Below, in pieces: positions 60,421-64,000 of a DNA stretch of 64,000 bases. How positions within the stretch are numbered: position 1 is the first letter of the stretch; the number at the start of each line of letters is the position of its first letter. The notes under the pieces were generated by a model. It did not search any database, was not told where the DNA came from, and saw only the letters and a list, made by a program, of their open reading frames with translations. This stretch comes from Populus alba. Taxonomy: Eukaryota > Streptophyta > Magnoliopsida > Malpighiales > Salicaceae. Both the position numbers and the translations under genes were made by a program. The stretch lies in contig NC_133302.1 in assembly GCF_005239225.2 (NCBI RefSeq), positions 2,418,001 through 2,482,000 of the forward strand, given 5' to 3'.

Positions 60421-62538
60421 CTATCCTCCATCGTCTATGATCATACGCGTGCATAAATAATATTTCTGGTTCGGTGTCCCCATCAATTCTCCCGGGGTTG
60501 GAAGAACTCGACCCCGTCGAGTATAGGTTAAGGCAGCTCCGATAATGCTCTCAAAGATAAGGATCAAACTGTTGTGATGTCTCTTTGATAATCCAAGTAT
60601 ATTATGAATCTGGTCGTCGAGTCCATATACTGGGATTTGCTGAAGTTCACCATCCCTGGTAAAAACAACTTGTGCATTCAAAGTAGCATTAATATGTTCC
60701 TTTTGTGCCAAAGATATGGATAATGAGGTAGGGGTATCAAAAGGAGCATCAGGGGTAGGCTGTATTTTATAAATACTGAGGTCTTTCATGTTCAAAGTAG
60801 AGTTAATATCAAAGTTTAATGGCAATTTAATGACATAATTATTTGATGTAATCATTTGCAACACTTTGAATGGTCTAGCACTACTTACTTGCAATTTATG
60901 ATCGGTTTCCAAAGGACACCGTTCAGGTCTAATCTGTATCATGAAATAATCTCCAACATTAAGTGCATCATGATATTTAAGAAAATCAGCTCGAAATTTG
61001 TATTGTTCATTACTTGCTTCAATTTGTTTCATGATCTCAATATGCAAATTATGAACTCTACCTTGTAAAGACTCAGCTAACTTAGACATCCTATCATGAG
61101 GAGATATGGGAAGGTGTTCTATCGGCTCCTCAAGTTTGTAACTATGAACACTAAATGATTGAGGGTGTGGAATGAGACAAACATTGTTTGAAACTTGTGT
61201 AGATATGGTATGGACACAATCAAGTAAACTAGGATTATCTTCATCTTCCTCATAACGTGCATGTGGTAGGGGGTTAAGAAGCTCAACATGTTGCTCTAAA
61301 CTTATGATGTGCTGGACACCAAGCATGTGGGGTGAGGAATCAGATAATTCAGGAGGACAAATATCATGAGACTCTTCTAAGACCATACTTATCTCTATAG
61401 GTGATTCCACTGAAGAGTTCCTTAAAATTTCCTCCACCATTAAAGCAGACATATCAGATTCTTCCTTAACCTCAACCTCAAGCTCATGTGGGCTCATTGT
61501 GTTAAGTTCCTCTTCTTGCACATCCTCGTCATCTAGGTCACTAAAATCCTCAAGATTAGGCTCATACACTTCAACACTACAATATTCTTCTTTACCTAGA
61601 TCTTTATGTTTTTGGACGACTAAGGGTTTCGAGGTGCAATCTAAAGAGATATGACCAAAACCTAAACAATTAATACACTTAACCTTTGAACTCACCTTGG
61701 ACACTTCATTGACAACTTGTTTGCCTCTATCTTTCTTACAAAGTTGGGCGCTACTAGGATTAGGTCTGTGGGGTGGAGCACTTAGCAAAGAATCACTACT
61801 TCTGAATTGGGACCTAGTAGGGATACTATAAGAGTCTTGATGATTATTCCACTGATTCTTTGTAACCAACTTGTAGTCTTTAACTAAGGTATAAGCTTGG
61901 TTAAGGGTAGACACACCTTGAAATACAACTTCTCTTCTAAGATCATCATTTAAGCCTCTACAAAATCTACGCAAAGTCATGGCTTCACTCTCTCTTATGG
62001 CACATCTAATCATGTAATCGTTAAACTGCCTTATGTACTCATTGATAGACTTATTCCCTTGTCTTAGATTGTTCCATTGGTCTAAGAGTTTATTCCTATA
62101 AGACTGGGGTAGGTACTTTTCCTGAAGTTTTTGTTTCATTTTGATCCAATCAGTTATAGGAGGTTTACCTCTCATCTCTAAACAATCCTCAACATCTCTC
62201 CAATAAATTTTGGCTTTATCAATGAGTTTCATCTTAGCAAATCTAACTCTCTTATTATCAGACAAATTATGCCACTCAAAGAATTGATCCATATCACGAA
62301 TCCACATATCAAATATCCAAGGGTCATGACGACCGTCAAAAGTGGGGGCTTCTATTTTGTTAGGACTCAAGACTCGCTCATCAAAGTCATCATGTTTAGA
62401 GTAACCTAAATGATGGTCATATTGGTGTCGCTCAGAGTGATCTTGTCCATAATGATTATTCTTGTGATATTTATTGGTCTTTGAGTACCTTATTTGAAAA
62501 CTCTCTTGGGGCTCAATTCTTCTAAACATGTTGATCAC
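60421..62538 (-). CDS. gag: retrotransposon Gag fused to integrase C-terminal tail
   Basis: One uninterrupted 705-residue frame. Residues about 60-240 match the retrotransposon Gag family (FDGRHDPW, WRDVEDC, EKYLPQSYRNKLL, LRQGNKSINEYIRQF). A CCHC zinc knuckle, C-X2-C-X4-H-X4-C (CINCLGFGHISLDC), lies at 288-301. An acidic Glu/Ser-rich spacer follows to about 480. From about 484 the sequence resembles the tail of a Ty3/gypsy integrase (ESLQGRVHNLH, NVGDYFMIQIRPERCP, ARPFKVLQ, LNMKDLSIY). Protease, RT and RNase H, expected between the two, are missing without breaking the frame. The last ~100 residues are unrecognised. Gag can form particles and package RNA, so the product may act for this non-autonomous family. 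No sign of host domestication: LTRs and PBS are intact. Confidence 0.85.
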   Translation of the reverse strand: MINMFRRIEPQESFQIRYSKTNKYHKNNHYGQDHSERHQYDHHLGYSKHDDFDERVLSPNKIEAPTFDGRHDPWIFDMWIRDMDQFFEWHNLSDNKRVRFAKMKLIDKAKIYWRDVEDCLEMRGKPPITDWIKMKQKLQEKYLPQSYRNKLLDQWNNLRQGNKSINEYIRQFNDYMIRCAIRESEAMTLRRFCRGLNDDLRREVVFQGVSTLNQAYTLVKDYKLVTKNQWNNHQDSYSIPTRSQFRSSDSLLSAPPHRPNPSSAQLCKKDRGKQVVNEVSKVSSKVKCINCLGFGHISLDCTSKPLVVQKHKDLGKEEYCSVEVYEPNLEDFSDLDDEDVQEEELNTMSPHELEVEVKEESDMSALMVEEILRNSSVESPIEISMVLEESHDICPPELSDSSPHMLGVQHIISLEQHVELLNPLPHARYEEDEDNPSLLDCVHTISTQVSNNVCLIPHPQSFSVHSYKLEEPIEHLPISPHDRMSKLAESLQGRVHNLHIEIMKQIEASNEQYKFRADFLKYHDALNVGDYFMIQIRPERCPLETDHKLQVSSARPFKVLQMITSNNYVIKLPLNFDINSTLNMKDLSIYKIQPTPDAPFDTPTSLSISLAQKEHINATLNAQVVFTRDGELQQIPVYGLDDQIHNILGLSKRHHNSLILIFESIIGAALTYTRRGRVLPTPGELMGTPNQKYYLCTRMIIDDGG

Positions 62539-63937
62539 CTAAGTTTGCAGTTCCTTTGAAATGATCATCAGGGTATCACTAAAGGTTGAGTCTACAGTAA
62601 GTGTAAACTTGAGCTTAAACACTAGATGATCGTGACACAAATGCATGCAATACTAACTTATAAATGGAATTGAGATCACAAATGATTCTTGCCTGTAAAA
62701 TCACAATACAAAAATAAAGCTAATTTTTTTTTTTTATCTTTTTTTTTTTTAAATGTGGAGATTAATCAAGAACAAATTACACTAATAAAATTGTAAGCAT
62801 GTAATACTAGATTTTTTTTTTTTTTTGTAAATGATTAATCAAACACGATGTCACAAACAAGAACTTATAATTATCAAATAGAACAAGATATTAGCTATCA
62901 CGAATGAAAGAGGTTGATGAAAATAATTAACAATAAAATGGTAGGTGAGATTTTTTTTTTTTTTTTTTTGGCACAAAAAGAAATATTAATGATAATTTCG
63001 AATACTAAGTGCAATACCAAAAAAGTAAAAATCAACAAACCAAAGAGTAGAGTAATTTACCAACCAAGATTTAAATTTATCACGGATAGGCCTCAAATTA
63101 CGTGTCAGATGACGTGGCAACAGGCGATGACGTGGCGCTGCATGATGACGTGGCGCTGCTGACTGAACTACTATGGCTCCAGACTGCTGATGTGGTTGAT
63201 GACGTGGATTTAGAGGGCTGACGTGGTGGGTTAATTAATTTCACCTCTAATGCCTTCTTCCTTGTCTTCTGCAGTTCGTTGCCACTGCTGACGGCGACTC
63301 AAGAGAAGTGGATCTGTGATTCTGCTTGGGACCTGCGGTGCGAGGAAAGGGGCTTTGGTGTCGCTGTGGACGGGGGCCAGTTGATGCGTGGATCCGATGC
63401 TGCTTCTGAAGGCGATGGCACTGTGGACGGTGGCAGATGGAGATCTGTTGCGTTGCCTTTGCTGCGGTAAACCACCAGTCGGCGCTGGCTGTGATGGGTG
63501 GTTGGCTGCGTCTGGTGGTCTGTGCTGCTGATTTGGTTGCTGAAACCGAGAGTCTGTTGTGGCCTGTTGTCGGAAAATCTCTCGCCGTGGGTGCTATGGA
63601 GAGCTGTCGTGGGTTTTTGGTTGTTGTTGGGGACGCCCGATCTGACCTCTGGCGAAGGTGGCGTGCTTGTGCGGCGGCGGCTTGCTGGTGGAGAAGATGA
63701 ACAGTGTAGGCGTGATGGCAGGTGGCGTGGAGAGTGGACTGATGTGCAGGTCTTCTCGGTGGTGGGTCTGTCGCTGTGACTGGATGAGGCGCTGCTGATG
63801 GAAGGGGCGCCGCTGCTGGAAAACCGGTTACAGTCGCGGGTGAACAGTAACTTTTTTTTTTGATGAACAGTAACCTTTTTTTTTTTCAGATTAGTTGTAA
63901 CACATAGATCGATTAATTGTAAGAATAATTAAAACCA
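62539..63937 (-). other. retroelement 5' leader, with a GC-rich half
   Basis: Lies between PBS and gag. About 62700-63060 is A/T-run rich, while 63230-63840 is strikingly GC-rich compared with the whole window. Short frames in the GC-rich part have no recognisable domain. It probably carries packaging and untranslated leader functions; a captured host fragment is possible but unproven. Confidence 0.6.
63110..63226. promoter_or_regulatory. five TGACGTGG (bZIP/ACGT-core) sites in the retroelement leader
   Basis: TGACGTGG occurs at 63110, 63128, 63146, 63200 and 63219. The first three are spaced exactly 18 bases apart. TGACG and ACGT cores are bound by plant bZIP (TGA/GBF-type) factors. A regulatory role is inferred only; the cluster may instead be a small internal repeat. 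Confidence 0.5.
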
Positions 63938-63950
63938 GGCTCTGATACCA
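63938..63950 (-). other. primer-binding site for initiator tRNA-Met
   Basis: The minus strand reads TGGTATCAGAGCC, complementary to the 3' end of plant tRNA-iMet, four bases from the 5' LTR end. It fixes the element's orientation. Confidence 0.9.
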
Positions 63951-63954
63951 AATT

Positions 63955-64000
63955 TGACGCGGGACAACAAATAAAAAGAATTAAAGCAAGAAAAGAAAGA
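63955..64000 (-). repeat. 5' LTR of the gypsy-type element, truncated by the window end
   Basis: The 46 visible bases (TGACGCGGGACAACAAATAA onward) are identical to the start of the LTR at 60104. Confidence 0.9.

Larger units (their letters stand above)
60104..64000 (-). mobile_element. internally deleted Ty3/gypsy-type LTR retrotransposon, running off the window
   Basis: Order on the minus strand: 5' LTR (63955 to beyond 64000), PBS (63950-63938), 1.4-kb leader, gag-integrase-tail ORF, 3' LTR (60410-60104). The first 46 bases of the two LTRs on the plus strand are identical, which suggests a recent insertion. Protease, reverse transcriptase, RNase H and the integrase core are absent, so it must be mobilised in trans. 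The right LTR end and the target duplication are outside the window. Confidence 0.88.

Noticed and set aside
60421..62538. Host-domesticated Gag gene
   Set aside because: LTRs, PBS and an LTR TATA box are present and the LTR starts are identical, so it is simply a young element.
63279..63779. GC-rich open frames in the retroelement leader
   Set aside because: Long frames are expected in GC-rich DNA; overlapping frames give unrelated peptides and none has a domain.

Overview
This is AT-rich nuclear DNA from a dicot, with spliced genes (GT-AG introns) and dense transposon debris. The TIR-NBS-LRR paralogues, the TRIM and hAT families and the overall style match what I know of poplar (Populus, Salicaceae). 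The genus is an inference; no species is called.

Layout, left to right. (1) 0-3.4 kb: no firm gene, possibly the last exon of a gene entering from the left. (2) 3.68-6.28 kb (+): an intronless G-type lectin S-domain receptor kinase, with W-box cores upstream. (3) 9.04-11.57 kb (+): a three-exon flavonol synthase. (4) 13.4-17.0 kb: repeats, comprising a degenerate TRIM and a Helitron-type 3' terminus leading into a ~1.8 kb array of about 13 related units rich in a CACTGTAG/CTACAGTG stem-loop. (5) 17.58 kb (-): tRNA-Gly(UCC). (6) 19.2-24.4 kb (+): a ten-exon PH-domain oxysterol-binding-protein-related protein. (7) 25.76-26.69 kb: a non-autonomous hAT element with an exact 8-bp target duplication. 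(8) 29.2-33.35 kb (+): a MORN-repeat PIP5K locus with its splice sites intact but five reading-frame lesions, called a pseudogene. (9) 34.7-40.6 and 50.7-56.2 kb (-): a tandem duplication carrying two intact TIR-NBS-LRR-C-JID genes, separated and flanked by decayed duplicated sequence. A 272-bp TRIM with a GAATA target duplication sits in the second unit; the first unit shows the empty site. (10) 60.1-64.0 kb (-): most of a recently inserted, internally deleted Ty3/gypsy-type element whose single ORF joins gag to an integrase tail.

The genes do not form one pathway. The S-domain kinase and the TNL pair are surface and intracellular recognition-type proteins. FLS belongs to flavonoid metabolism, and the ORP and PIP5K-like loci to lipid transfer and phosphoinositide signalling. 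The best leads are the short basic (NLS-like) 5' exon spliced in frame to TNL1, whose counterpart in TNL2 lost its donor by a ~198-bp deletion but has a possible in-frame cryptic donor; the PIP5K decay; the hairpin-rich Helitron array; and the retroelement leader with five TGACGTGG sites. Exon limits were set by hand from splice signals and family conservation; no alignment or expression data were available.
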